Shown here: in pieces, positions 1 to 10,494 of the stretch
Layout: each line of letters opens with the position of its first letter
How positions within the stretch are numbered: the first letter of the stretch is position 1
From: Epiperipatus broadwayi
Taxonomy: Eukaryota > Onychophora > Udeonychophora > Euonychophora > Peripatidae
Length of the DNA: 64,000 nucleotides
Assembly: GCA_028023455.1 (NCBI GenBank)
Contig: JAQFVV010000275.1
Span: 186,001-250,000, forward strand
Direction: 5' to 3'
The notes under the pieces: model-generated
What the model was told of the DNA's origin: nothing
What the model saw: the letters and a program-made list of their open reading frames with translations, nothing else
Databases searched by the model: none
Translations under genes and position numbers: made by a program

Positions 1-165
1 AATGTGATTAAAATGTCTTTTGTACACCATCTCACCAACGATGAACTTCTCATGCTCCATCCGTAATCTTATAGCTTCTTCTCTCTGCCTTTTTTCAAAT
101 TCTTTCTGCTGGAGCCATTCTTGATGCCTTTGCCGAACTGCTTCACATAATTGTCTTTCATGTTG

Positions 166-560
166 TCACTGCCATCTATGAATTCTTTCGACCTTACTTT
201 TATCAAAAGTTCTGGAGTTCTTTTCCCCAAGTTTGCTTGTCGGATTTTTGGATTTGGAGGCATTTTCACTTCTGTCACTCTTAACTTTCACAATTGGTTT
301 TTCTTTGTTTTTATCCAAATTGCGCGAACTCACTTTCACAATTGGTTTTCCTTTGTTTTTATCCAAATTGCGCGAACTCACATTTACTTCAGATGCTTCA
401 TCCATCTTGCTCCGCTGTGCATATGATACTTTCCGGTTTTTGCATATTATAGGCGTTGAGTGATCCCTTAACTGTAGTTGCACGGGTGTTGTTTGTTTTT
501 GACCCAACCTTGTTCTAAATCGAAGTGGGAAATTATTTTGTATTTCCTTTCCGATATAAA
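166..560 (-). pseudogene. C-terminal tail of the gypsy polyprotein with a 48-bp tandem duplication
   Basis: A basic, Ser/Lys/Asn-rich frame follows the protease remnant. It begins around FPLRFRTRLGQKQTTPVQ, which reads like the variable C-terminus after an integrase. It includes two consecutive 16-residue blocks, SSRNLDKNKGKPIVKV and the same with E for G, encoded by a perfect-register 48-bp tandem repeat at about 284-379. No enzyme motif is visible. The assignment as a post-integrase tail is inferred from position. Confidence 0.5.
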
Positions 561-569
561 TTTTTTTTA

Positions 570-841
570 TTACTTTGATCGTAATTCCCAGTAGTCAGAA
601 CCAGTTCCTACCGACCAGTGGGTTTATTCGGTTATACACTACGAATAATGGTAGCACTCGGCTGTTCGTGTTTAATTTTACTCACCAAAACTCTTCCGAC
701 GATCTCAACCATGTTTCCATTGACATCTCTGGCGCAAACTTCAGTCCTCTTGATTTTTTTAGAAAAACTGCTTTCCTTAGTAATGTTATTCCAATCTCTT
801 AAAGATATCAGAGATACTCCCGAGCCGCTATCTATTTCCAT
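570..841 (-). pseudogene. gypsy-type aspartic protease, broken
   Basis: The frame carries IDSGSGVSLIS, the DSG catalytic motif of retropepsins. Past an in-frame stop at about 632 the reading continues with GRNWF and LGITIK. These resemble the GRDWL...LGI segment that normally links protease to reverse transcriptase. The reverse transcriptase itself does not follow; the sequence moves into the lysine-rich tail near 560. The active-site Asp is present, but the stop and the truncated polyprotein make it a pseudogene. Confidence 0.7.
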
Positions 842-963
842 TTTTAAACGCCTTCCTTCTATGTATACTGTTTGCCTAATTTCAGACTATGCGCTCTTTA
901 ATGATTTTATCTCGTACATTTCTGGGGATTGCTTATATAATTTTGATTCATCGAAATCTCTCA

Positions 964-1194
964 TTAGAGGTCCTCACACTTGTGGCTTGACGGGTTGCTT
1001 TGGAATTGACAACAATTTCGCTCGAGGTGTCCTGGTTTTCCGCAGCGGTAACATACACGATTGCATCTATAATCTTTCTGGCTTCTGCTTTTCCCTTCTC
1101 GCTCGACAGTTCTCTGAATCGACTGGTACTGAATATGCTGCAATGTGTTGATTACATATTCCTTTACTTGGTCAATTACTAATTCGTGTGCCAT
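964..1194 (-). CDS. gag: gag nucleocapsid part with CCHC zinc knuckle
   Basis: The frame contains CYRCGKPGHLERNC, a textbook CX2CX4HX4C knuckle that binds nucleic acid in retroelement Gag proteins. It sits directly downstream of the capsid-like frame and upstream of the protease, so it is the end of gag. The Met at 1194 is internal to the original polyprotein; the boundary reflects a stop codon between this frame and the capsid frame. Confidence 0.8.
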   Translation of the reverse strand: MAHELVIDQVKEYVINTLQHIQYQSIQRTVEREGKSRSQKDYRCNRVCYRCGKPGHLERNCCQFQSNPSSHKCEDL

Positions 1195-1235
1195 TCCCCT
1201 TTTTATTGCTTCCTTATACGTTATTGTCGAGTCTG

Positions 1236-1691
1236 CTAATAATGTTCGCGGAATTTTGTTTCATATATTCCCAATAATAATTGTTTGAGGAGTGCTTCTT
1301 CTAAAAACTGGCCGTCCGCACAATTTTTTGCTAATTCGTGTAGTGCCACATCGTATTCTTTAAAAGTTTCATTTTTTCCCTGTCGTCGTAGTCTGAAATG
1401 TAATCTCGCGATATGTTTTGATGGTAGAGGGCAGAATTCTGCAGTTAATTTCTTGACTACCTCATTATATGGTAACATTTCAGGCTCAACTGGCTCACAC
1501 AAACGATTGGCTATTTCCAATACTTTTATTCCTGCAAAACCCAAAAGAGTAGCTATTTTTATATCATTTTCCTTGACGCTATTTACCAGGAAATGTTTTT
1601 CTACTAGTTTTACATATAATGGCCAGTTACCCGGATTTTCAACATCGAAGTCTACTATTCGCAATTGTATGTTGGCAGCCATTTTCGACAC
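1236..1691 (-). CDS. gag: gag capsid-like frame of the gypsy-type element
   Basis: An open frame of 151 residues begins with a Met at 1691. It has the look of retrotransposon gag: a hydrophobic, Glu/Lys-rich helical protein with an N-terminal stretch containing WPLYVKLVEKHF and a C-terminal part with FRLRRQGKNETFKEYDVALH, matching the helical retrotrans_gag domain in general character. It ends at a stop just before the zinc-knuckle frame, which probably belonged to the same polyprotein. It would form the particle shell that packages element RNA in the cytoplasm. The copy is probably dead because the downstream enzymes are missing. Confidence 0.72.
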   Translation of the reverse strand: MSKMAANIQLRIVDFDVENPGNWPLYVKLVEKHFLVNSVKENDIKIATLLGFAGIKVLEIANRLCEPVEPEMLPYNEVVKKLTAEFCPLPSKHIARLHFRLRRQGKNETFKEYDVALHELAKNCADGQFLEEALLKQLLLGIYETKFREHY

Positions 1692-1785
1692 ACGAATTTA
1701 TCTCCAGTTGCGGTTCCCTTTTTTGGTTTAATACTGAAGTCCGACGTATGTTTGTTGTTCCCAAAATCTGTCTACGGTGATCCTG

Positions 1786-1799
1786 TCGAACTGCGCCAG
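1786..1799 (-). other. Primer-binding-site-like sequence
   Basis: The minus strand reads TGGCGCAGTTCGAC immediately after the proposed LTR. TGG plus a short tRNA 3'-end complement at this place is what gypsy-type elements use to prime minus-strand synthesis. I do not assign the tRNA. Confidence 0.5.
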
Positions 1800-1800
1800 C

Positions 1801-2325
1801 TTTGACGTGTATGTGTCAAATAAATGAGACTTTAGACAAATTTGAGTAAGTTAAATTATTAGTTTAATTTCCCGCAAATTACAATATATATGTTACTGTT
1901 TCATACGTCGGCAGAAGCACTCCTTTAAAGTTGGTTATCATAGGTCTGCTCGTTAGGGCCACTGTAGTCTAAACTTTTTCTACTAATGCTCACTATTCTC
2001 CCTCTACATCCCCACTTATATACCCGACTTCTGGAGTCCTAACAAAACATTCCATAAATACCTCTCCTTATATGGTCTGATAGCTGAACCCTTCGCTAGT
2101 CCTTATGGGTTTTGATTTATCCCCATTTTTACCTTATAAGGCGAGGCATTTTTGTAAGTACATTTTACTTAACTTTAAACCCATATATGGTTATTTTTAC
2201 ATGACAATTTACATTTATAATTCCAATACTTTTATTATACATATTATTTATGAATCTTTAATTTTACATTATTATTTACATAAAGAATTTCAACAATCTT
2301 AAATCAACTTGTCTGTGACACTACA
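1801..2325 (-). repeat. Probable 5' LTR of the gypsy-type element
   Basis: On the minus strand the segment starts with TGTAGTGTCACAGAC, a start common in gypsy-type LTRs. It holds a TATA-like TATATAAG at about 2015-2022. It ends just before a TGGCGCAG primer-binding-like site at about 1791-1799. The exact 3' edge is uncertain because no clean CA lies directly against the primer site and no second LTR is available for comparison. Confidence 0.6.
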
Positions 2326-2469
2326 GTCAGCATGGAGAATGATTACAGATGTATACTGTTTGAGAAATTTAAGAGCTTCTCTACACACAAAATATTTGAT
2401 TTCTGCTTTTGATGTCTCTCCAGTGTGCTTTTAACTTTCCAGCAAAGTTTTGCTGCTTGTTCTAGAGAC

Positions 2470-4360
2470 AATTTTTGAGTGACTTCCTCAATGGCTGACA
2501 TTATATCCAACAATGGGTCAGTAGATGGTATAATGGCAAAGTTTAAAACTTTTCTAATTTTAAGTGCAGAAGTAAAGTTACAAGCATTACTTCACAAGCA
2601 TCACATGTATTTCAGTGATTCAGGAAAGAGAAAATTAACTTTGTATTTCAGAAAAATTCCTTATCTTTATGGACTACCTAAAATCCACAAAGATAATGTT
2701 CCATTAAGACTTATTGTTAGTCTTAGAAAGTCACCTATGACAAAACTGGGCAAGATTTCTTCTCAAACTTCTTAGTCCATTGACATACAGGACACTATCT
2801 TTTTATCACAGGGATTTTAAGCACTTTGTAAAATTAATCAGGGACATAAAAATAAAAAGAACTGACATACTGCTAAGCCTTGATGTGGAAAGTTTATTTA
2901 CAAATGTATCATGTGATGAAGCATTATCTATTGTAAGGAAAAAGTTATAACAATAACAATATTATAACAATAGTCTACAAACCACAACTACTCTACCTAT
3001 TGACAGTAAATGGAATTATTAACTTTCTGCATAACAACATGCTTTTAATATAACTGAGAATTCTTAAAAAAAAATCAAGATATGGCCATGGGCTTACCAC
3101 TGTCATTCTTGCTCAGCAACATTTACATGGAAGAATCTGAAACCACAGCCATAAATACTACTTAATTTCCATCTAAAGTGTGGCTTCACTATGTTAATGA
3201 TACATTTGTGGTATGACTACACGGTGAAGCATGATTACAATCATTCTGAATGCACATCAACAACATATCTCCAACAATTAAATTCACAATGGAATCAGAA
3301 TAAGAACACAAATTGGCATTCTTAGATGTTCTTGTGACAAGCCTCCCTCAGGGCAAAATAAAAAACATTTAGAGGAAACTAACACACACTGTCAAGCACT
3401 TGGCATATATATCCAATCATACCAGAAGCACAAAACATGAAATTATACTATCGCTAAGGAACAGAGCAAAGGGAAGTTTGTCAAGAAATTAGTGATTTGG
3501 AATAAGATTTTTATATAGAACACACTCTCATAAAGAATTGTTATTCATCAGCTGACATCAACAAAACCATTGATAGAGAAAAAAGGAGATACGAAAAGGA
3601 AAAACAATTATTGGTACCGTAGTGTGTCCATACATACCAGGAATGATAAACAAATTAAAGAAAATTTGCAATCAATATAACATTAGAACAGCTTTCCAAA
3701 GCCATACCACACTTCAAAGAATTCTAGCTTCTACAAAGCCTAAACTGGAAATGCTAAAAAACACAAACTGCATCTATGAAAGACCACATGAATGAGATAA
3801 GGAAAAATTTAACAAGACCTGTTATCCTATTCAACAGCAATGAAAGAACACAAACTAAAAGTTAAAAGAGAAAAAACAAATGTGCCTACTGTAGCAGACT
3901 ATGTATGTATTAATAGATGTATGTTCAATTGGGAAAATACCAAAATATTGGCTAGAGAGAAAAAAGTGCATAGAAGAAAATTCAAAAAACTGCTCATATG
4001 ACAATGGCAAATAATCCTATAAGTCAACCCAGTATGGCAATACATAATGCCTAGAAGCCTCTAATTAACCAGGCTCTTAGAAAAAAGTAATAATAAAAAA
4101 AGTTAAATGAATTAGAAAGATTTGTACCATTCCTCGTAGATAAGTATATGAAATACTGACTATTGACTTTGACAGAATCTAAAGGTGCAAGTTTGACTTC
4201 TATGCTAATATTGTCCCTGGTCAGGCCAGCATTCCTGATGAAGAGTGGAGAATACTACTACTTGAAATTTTGTGTAATTACTAATCTGTGTTATCTATTT
4301 GTGTGTTATTACTAACAAATTGTTTGTATTTGAAAAGTTTAAATAAAGTTTAAAAATTTT
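2470..4360 (+). mobile_element. Penelope-like element, decayed reverse transcriptase plus GIY-YIG remnant
   Basis: Read across several frameshifts and stops, the plus strand gives PLE reverse-transcriptase signatures in order: YLYGLPKIHKDNVPLRLIVS at about 2660-2720, SLDVESLFTNVS at about 2876-2911, GLPLSFLLSNIYMEE near 3090-3135, and LAFLDVLV near 3315. Near 3840-4000 a stretch with ENTKILAREKKVHRRKFKKLL matches the C-terminal half of the PLE GIY-YIG endonuclease. A CCTGATGAAGAG at 4235 and an AATAAA at 4341 mark the 3' end. PLE proteins copy element RNA and cut the target. This copy cannot encode a protein. Confidence 0.85.
2479..2775 (+). pseudogene. PLE reverse transcriptase, N-terminal fingers part
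   Basis: This 98-codon open piece holds the best preserved part of the decayed element, including GLPKIHK followed by PLRLIVS, the first conserved blocks of Penelope-type reverse transcriptases. It runs into a stop before the catalytic palm. The Met is not a meaningful start. Confidence 0.75.
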
Positions 4361-5600
4361 CTAGACATTCAACATTTAATGATAGACGATGGAAATAGTC
4401 CAACATAATTTCACATCTAAGATATTATGGATTTCAAAAAGCTTAAATTTAATAAATCAAAAAATTAAATGATAAAAAAAAAACAATTAGAAATGATGTT
4501 GATATAATATCTTTCATTATATGAAAATATGACAATTCACTATAGATAGACCACTAGTAGCAAAAAAAAAAAAAAAGAATAAAAAATGGAAAAATCAATC
4601 AAGAATGGCAATAAAAAATGATATCATTAAATGACAATGTGATAAAATAATAAAAAAAGACAATCATATTTAAAAAAAACAAGATTTATCAGTTATTCCA
4701 TTAAAAAGGATCTGGTCAATTTACCTGAGAAATCAGAATATTATTTTTCTGAATACAGATCCTTCAATAAAAATGACAAAATTAAAGAAGATTGAAAAAT
4801 AATTTTATCTATAAAATTTACAAAACTAAAAAAAAAAAAGCAATCAAACCCAAAAGAATAGAAATTGAATTAAACCTATATATATAAATAAAGATTAGTG
4901 TAATATAGATGCTGCAAAGATTAAATTCAAAACAGCAATGGAAAAATATTTCATATGAACTTTCTCTAGTAGCATCTAATGTTTGCTTGTAAGGAGTGGC
5001 AAGGATATTAAAGAAATTCCTATAAGACATATTTGGTATTTCCCATTCCATGTACAGTGTATAATGTTACAAACAAAGTATGTGCACATCATATTAAGAT
5101 TATCAATAAGATGATATCTTTTATAAATGCAGCCAATAAATTAAGTCAAATATTGATATATTTTACTGAAAATAATTTATATTTTAAATGTATCATAACT
5201 GCAGGATTTGTCTATTTTTATTTAAATAATTTCAACTATAATGCATTAAAAATACATACATGTATTTCATGCTAAATAGTTCTTTTAGTTATTGATTCTT
5301 GCCTTAAAAAACATATAAATGTTTAGACATTTATAAAGAAAATTGTACATGTCTTATTTTAAAAATAGACTACATTCATGCTGAGCATGCTTTCAGTACA
5401 ATGCATAATCATAGATGTACTACATTACTATTATTGGTGATATTTACGTACACTTGCTTTGTAAACTGGTTCATGAAGCATTAATGATTTATCTGAACTT
5501 TTATATAACTGAATACTCATTTAATCCTTCATTTATTAATGAAAAATTATCTAAAAGCATTTAAATGAAAAAATATGTCTAATTAAAGATGTACACTGTA
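4361..5600. other. AT-rich stretch, nothing recognised
   Basis: Homopolymer A runs and short random frames only. No repeat, RNA or coding signal that I can support. Confidence 0.6.
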
Positions 5601-5639
5601 TACTTTTTTTTACAATTTACTTAGTGCCAAACATTATCA

Positions 5640-6009
5640 TGCTCTTTAACAATCTAGTCTGAAAATAACTAACCAAGACCACATTGATCGATCGTTCACC
5701 CCACACGTGGTGTACTCTATTGCCTGCCCTCAGGCCGGATGCCACGCTATATATTATGGTGAAACGAAAACTACAATCAATACTAGACTGGCTCGATATA
5801 TTTACACATTTAACAGAGCTCAGAAAAACAGCAACACATCCTCTGTATTTTTGGAGCATGCTAAACAATCTGGACACAACTTCACACCCGCCAATCCCAT
5901 AATATTGTGCTCAGAATCAAATGATCACAAAAGAAAAATAAAGGAGGCATTTTACATCAATGGAAACATCCATGCCATTAATGGAAAAGACACTTGCTTC
6001 GAGATCTGA
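5640..6009 (+). pseudogene. PLE GIY-YIG endonuclease domain, 5'-truncated copy
   Basis: The frame begins without a Met near LFNNLV and continues through VVYSIACPQAGCHAIYYGET, the GIY-YIG fold of PLEs (here VYS...AIYYGET with the spaced Cys). It then runs through TINTRLARY and HKRKIKEAFYINGN to a stop at 6007-6009. In PLEs this domain makes the nick that primes reverse transcription. About 120 residues are present; the reverse transcriptase is missing, as expected of a 5'-truncated insertion. The sequence differs clearly from the other PLEs here, so it is a separate family. Confidence 0.88.
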
Positions 6010-6073
6010 AGAAGTGGGCTACATAATACTAGCTTATTTGAATATTTGTATTTGCATATATTTTATTATACAT

Positions 6074-6128
6074 TTTATGAAGGCTATGAATATGAGGCAT
6101 GGATCCTCGAAAACGTTAAGCCGATAAA
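6074..6128 (+). ncRNA. Degenerate type I hammerhead ribozyme fold 3' of the PLE
   Basis: A two-part stem I pairs TTTAT (6074-6078) with ATAAA (6124-6128) and GGCT (6082-6085) with AGCC (6119-6122) around a small internal loop. Stem II pairs GAGG with CCTC and is followed by GAAAAC and a short stem III. The expected CTGATGA core reads ATGAATA, so two core bases are changed and activity is unlikely. Known PLEs carry hammerheads in their pseudo-LTRs, and the position just after the endonuclease fits that. Confidence 0.5.
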
Positions 6129-6129
6129 C

Positions 6130-7195
6130 TTATACTAATTTATATATTCTCTAATTAACAATTATATGTTTTACATAATAGTGAGAAGTAAAACTATATT
6201 TATAAATACTTTATAAAATTTTACAAACCAAAAAAAAAGACGTTTTGTCTTTTTTAGGACAACCATTTCCTTTTATTACTCTTTTTGGAAACAGAGATAT
6301 AAAAAAAAGTTTTAAATAAAATCTACATTTTCATTTTTGAGAACTAGTTCCTGAGTGAGTAAGATAGTAGTTGAAATAAAGATTCATAATAGAGGACAAT
6401 ATTCAGAGATACTACTGCAATTTTCTTTCCTTTGGCATTGAATAATATTTTGGAAAACAGTATTGTGCATGACGACATTTCAGAGAAGGCTTCACATTTT
6501 TTTACAGACAATAGCCATGATCAATCTTATTATTTTTTATCATTACATTTGGGATAGTTTATATTGTATTTCCTGCAATATCCATATATGCAAGTACTTT
6601 AGATTAATATGGTTGGACACCACCAGATTACAGAGACATCTGAAACTTATAATTTGTTTTGAAATTTAGCTGTGGCCTAAGTAATACATTGATTATTAAC
6701 ATGATTCAATATAACCTTTCGTAATATTACTAATTCCCTGCCTATTTCTTTAAGATGCTTTAATTTCCAACTTTCCTCATATAGCTCAAGAGCATTAATA
6801 TATTCAGCATAAGATCTAATCAACAATCCAACAAACACCCTTAATGCTGATGATGTACCTATCTTAAACCTATAATAATCTATCAAAACCAAAATAACAG
6901 AAATGATGAGGTATAATTAAACAGCTTTTATAAATTACGTTGTGAGTATATTATTCTACTTTACATAACAACACTGATATTTGTAAATCTTTACTAAATC
7001 TAAATAAACTATGTTCCTCATCTTTTTATATTAATAATGCTAGCAAATAAAATTTTCAACTTTTTCTCTGCTTTACTCTAGTCTTCATGCTGGTATTTAA
7101 ACATTCTTATAAGTAAATATAAAAATATTTTATAATGAAGTAAAAATACTTAATTTTGTTTAATTATTGCTTACAATATTTGAATGCAAGTATAA
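6130..7195. other. AT-rich stretch, nothing recognised
   Basis: Short random frames only; I see no coding, repeat or RNA signal. Confidence 0.55.
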
Positions 7196-7570
7196 GAAAT
7201 GGTGATCATGTGATGTTTAAATGGCTTAAAACCAATCCTGTCTGATAGGATAGTGGTGGCTATGGCTATTAAAAACCAAAGACACCAAAATGTATGGGTA
7301 CTGAACTGAGTTCAGACCTATATGCTATATAAGCTATTGAGCTTGGATTGAAAATATTAAGGTGTTTTCAATTTAAGACTCATAGTTTTGTAGTTAAGTG
7401 GAGATAAAAGGTGGCTGCTGGAGGGTTGCATTAGATCCTAAGATCTAGTTGCAGTGTTCTCAGATCCAAGGCTCCTCACTGACGAAGGCCATAAGCCAAA
7501 AACTAGTCTGGGGATATTGGATGAGTAGGCACTAGATGGGGATTTTATGTGCAAGCCTTCTGGCATCCAA
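7196..7570 (+). repeat. Repeat family H, copy 1 (hammerhead-bearing)
   Basis: This unit is closely similar over about 370 bp to the reverse complement of the copy inside 23012-23585, and more distantly to copies at 24.5 and 25.2 kb. Shared blocks include CCAAAGACACCAAAATGTAT, GAGGGTTGCATTAGATCCTA and the hammerhead-like segment near its end. It has no coding capacity. The S array follows immediately. No target duplication is evident for this copy. Confidence 0.8.
7464..7522 (+). ncRNA. Hammerhead ribozyme fold, family H copy 1, core mutated
   Basis: Stem I pairs ATCCAA with TTGGAT and TCCTCA with TGGGGA, with a GGC/TA internal loop. The core reads CTGACGA, stem II is GGC/GCC, and the short stem III is followed by GTC. 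The GAAA element reads AAAA, so the conserved G12 is lost and this copy should be inactive. Confidence 0.65.
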
Positions 7571-7740
7571 TAATTACTCTAGTTTGCTGTGTGTACGTAT
7601 AGTGAGTTTTGCCTGTTATAATTTATATACTTGGAGTTTAGATGTAATTATAGGGGATTTGAACACAGCCTTTCATGTTCCCTTCAGCTATATGCTCTAT
7701 CTAATACAACTGATACGCATGACCACACACATGTGAAAAA

Positions 7741-7806
7741 GATAAATGATCTTCAATATATGTATTTTGTGCAAACCAGACTCATCAGTTAGTCCAGATC
7801 ATCATC
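7741..7806 (-). ncRNA. Hammerhead-like fold, family S copy 1
   Basis: The minus strand keeps an intact CTGATGA core. Stem I (GATC paired with GATC, CAA-side paired with TTG-side) is long; stem II is damaged and GAAA reads AAAA. Alignment with the other three copies gives the intact consensus. Confidence 0.5.
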
Positions 7807-8215
7807 TTTCCACACTCATATATAATCAGTGCTCAATTTATATATTAAGATAGCAAATTTTCAAACTTTAATGGACAGACTTTAATCAACTCCACCCTCC
7901 AAATCTTCAGCCATTCATACCATTGACAAACTGATGATAGAATGCCCAAATTCCTTTTTGATGCCAATATTATTATCATACCCATGTTGATTTTAAGTCA
8001 ATCTGACTCCTCATGTATAGGACTGTGTCCATCTAAATATACAGAAGAGGGTTGGCATGATACCGGCTGAATCTGTAATATTTGAATACAAGTATAGTTT
8101 ATATACTTGAAGTTTAGATGTAATTATAGGGAATTTAAACACAGACTTTCAAGTTTCCTCAGCTATCCACTTTATCTCGTGCAACCAATACATGTGACCA
8201 CACACATAAGAAAAA

Positions 8216-8285
8216 GATAAAATGATCTCCAATATACATATTTCATCCTGAACTAGCACTCATTAGTAGGTCCAAATCATCATCT
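8216..8285 (-). ncRNA. Hammerhead-like fold, family S copy 2
   Basis: The minus strand keeps TGAAAT with a short AT stem III and a long stem I ending in GGAGATCA. The core reads CTAATGA, so the conserved G5 is changed. Confidence 0.45.
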
Positions 8286-8590
8286 CTCACACATATATAT
8301 ATATATAATGAGTGCTTAGTTCTTCAAACTTTAATGAACAAGCTTCAATCTACTCCACTTCTGTGTATTTAGATGAACAAGGTCCTATACATGAGGGGTT
8401 AGAGTGACAAAGTGAACATGGGTATGACAATATTAGCACCAACAAGAATTTTGGGCATTGCATCATCAGATATTCAATGGCATGGGTGGCTAAAGAGTTG
8501 GAGACTGGAATAGATTAAAGTCTGTACATTAAAGTTTGAAAATTTGCTATCTTAATCCAAACTGAGCACTGGTAACATATATGTGTGGGA

Positions 8591-8665
8591 AATGATCTAG
8601 ACCAGCCAATGAGTGCTGATTCAGCATGCAATAATTATATTGGATCTCCAATATCTTTTGTCACA
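8591..8665 (+). ncRNA. Hammerhead-like fold, family S copy 3
   Basis: Stem II is complete (GTGCTG, 3-nt loop, CAGCAT) and stem I is recognisable, but the core reads CCAATGA and GAAA reads CAAT. Useful mainly for deriving the family consensus. Confidence 0.45.
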
Positions 8666-9061
8666 TGCGTGTGGTCATGTGTGCCAGTTGTAGAAAATAG
8701 TGTGGATAGCTGAAGGGAGCCTGAAAGCCTATGTTCAAATCCCCTATAATTACATCTAAACTCCAAGTATATAAATTATACTTGTATTCAGATATTACAG
8801 ATTCAGCCTGTATCCTGCCCATTCCTCTTCTATATATTTAGATGGGCAAGGTCCTATACATGAGGGGTCAGTGACTCAAAGTCAACAGGGGTATGATAAT
8901 ATTGGCATCAACAAGAAATTTGGGCATTCCATCATCTGATTTTCAATGGGATGCGGGACTGAAGAATTGAAGGTTGGAGTAGATTGAAGCCTGTCTATTA
9001 AAGTTTGAAAATTTCCTATCTTAATATAAACCGAAAACTGATGATATTTATATGTGTGGGA

Positions 9062-9130
9062 GATGATGATCTGGACCAACTGATAAGTGCTGGTTCAACA
9101 CCAAATATGTATATTGGAGATCATTTATCT
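9062..9130 (+). ncRNA. Hammerhead-like fold, family S copy 4
   Basis: Stem I pairs GGACCAA-side bases with TTGG and GATC with GATC. The core reads CTGATAA (G8 changed), stem II GTGCTG/CAACAC is one pair off, and GAAA reads CAAA. Confidence 0.45.
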
Positions 9131-9225
9131 TTTCACATGTGTGGTCATGTGTATCAGTTGTATGAGATAGATTGATAGCTGAAGGAAGTTTGAAAGTCTG
9201 TGTTCAAAATCCCCTATACTTACTG

Positions 9226-10364
9226 CTTACAAATAACATTCTTTCTCTATTATAATAATAAATTACAGCAAAACATCTTTTGTTATTATTTTTCTTTTTA
9301 CAAATAATTCTTTCAATGTTTATAATATTAAGTAAGTTCCTAATGCATATTTAAATCTATTTATACACAAACATATGCACACATGCTTTTTTCAAAAACT
9401 CTCAATAATATTAAAGAAGGAATATTAATAAATCTTTGGGGTTAGTATTAAAATAATGGCAAATAGTATATATAAATATGACATTTTACGTGTATGACAA
9501 AAATTAATAATTGATTTAAATAAAGCAAAATTTTGAATTAATTTTATTTTTATTTCTTCATAATTTTTTTTTTTTTTTACAGGATTTTATTTATTTTCTT
9601 ATATTTAAATCTAACTTCTGATCAAGAGGTGTGTTATAATATAAAATTAATAATTTATCAAATAACTTAAAACTAAACATTCCTTATAAGCTTTCTAAAT
9701 TTTTTTAAATATGTTGCAAAATGTTCTGAATCAAAATTCTATTTTTAACTACTTTCAAAACGTTTTAGTCAATTTTTGATCATTTTCAAGTGAATTTTAA
9801 TCAGATAATCTTTTAAGGGCTCTTTAAAAAAGAAAAACTTTAAATTCTGTTATCAAAAATATTCATTTACACAAATATTAAGCTATATAAAAAAAAAATC
9901 TACATATATAAATTTATAAAACATAGATTCTTATACTTTTGGATGAGAATGTATTATTAAAGGATACTATGGATGAAATTATTTATAATTTTATCAGTGA
10001 TCAATGCAAAGATATCTGTACTTAGAGTTGTATATGAAATACTTAACTTATTTTATTTTAGATAATCAGTAGGTGTAATAAGTAAGCGGATATATTTATA
10101 TATAAACAGAAATAACTGGTACATTTCTGTAAGCCCATTTCTCACATTGGATCGCCTCAAAATTTATATATTTGTCTTAGCTGACCAATAAGAATCAACT
10201 AGATGTTTACAAAATATGTTTTGTTTCTCTAAAACATTAAAAGATGTTTTTGCTTTCTATATCTAAATAAAATTCCACATTATTTCTGAAACATATATAA
10301 TTTTGTCTGCAATCAGAATTAAATATGTTTGATATTACAATTTACTAGAAAAAAGATTTCAAAT
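9226..10364. other. AT-rich stretch, nothing recognised
   Basis: Homopolymer runs and unstructured AT-rich DNA; no supported feature. Confidence 0.55.
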
Positions 10365-10375
10365 ATCAAAATCTT

Positions 10376-10483
10376 GTCAAGCATTGGTGGTCGAGAGGTC
10401 AGCGACGGCTGCTTTACAAGCAATTGTCCCGGGTTAGCGGGTTCGCTTCCCGGCTGATGCTATGACACATCAGAAAAAAAAAA
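10376..10483 (+). mobile_element. tRNA-derived SINE with 11-bp target duplication
   Basis: A tRNA-like body (GCATTGGTGG..., pairing loosely with CTGATGC) contains a B-box-like GGGTTCGCTTCCCGG, then a short unrelated tail (TATGACACATCAG) and a poly-A run. It is flanked by ATCAAAATCTT at 10365-10375 and 10484-10494. The B box and A-tail are seen directly; pol III transcription is inferred. The clover-leaf is imperfect and the body starts with GTCAAG, so this is a SINE, not a working tRNA gene. Confidence 0.8.
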
Positions 10484-10494
10484 ATCAAAATCTT

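Larger units (their letters stand above)
1..2325 (-). mobile_element. Ty3/gypsy-type LTR retrotransposon, internally deleted
   Basis: Reading the minus strand from about 2325 down, an LTR, a primer-binding-like site, a gag frame, a CCHC knuckle, an aspartic protease and a lysine-rich tail follow in the order of a gypsy-type element. Reverse transcriptase, RNase H and integrase, which should lie between protease and tail, are absent, so this is a deletion derivative. Frames are broken by stops between gag and the knuckle. The 3' LTR is not in the window; the element probably continues left of position 1. The order gag-CCHC-protease is seen directly; the gypsy assignment rests on protein resemblance and the primer site. 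Confidence 0.8.
7611..9225. repeat. Repeat family S: array of two direct and two inverted units
   Basis: Units of roughly 440-475 bp lie plus (about 7618-8090), plus but short (about 8091-8345), minus (about 8346-8785) and minus (about 8786-9225). Each contains GTGTGGTCATGTGT or its complement, a segment around AAGTTTGAAAATTTGC, and a hairpin segment that folds as a hammerhead. A TA microsatellite lies at the inversion point near 8290. No protein is encoded. Confidence 0.8.

Noticed and set aside
618-1151. Plus-strand frame of 177 codons as a gene
   Set aside because: It is antisense to the gypsy protease and zinc-knuckle region.
1285-1731. Plus-strand frame of 148 codons as a gene
   Set aside because: Antisense to the gypsy gag frame.
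4235-4285. CTGATGA followed by GAAA at the 3' end of the first PLE, as a hammerhead
   Set aside because: Stem II is only partly pairable and the flanks do not form a stem I, so I did not call it, though it could be a heavily decayed one.
10376-10483. Functional tRNA gene
   Set aside because: Stems are imperfect, and the body has a SINE tail, poly-A and target duplications.
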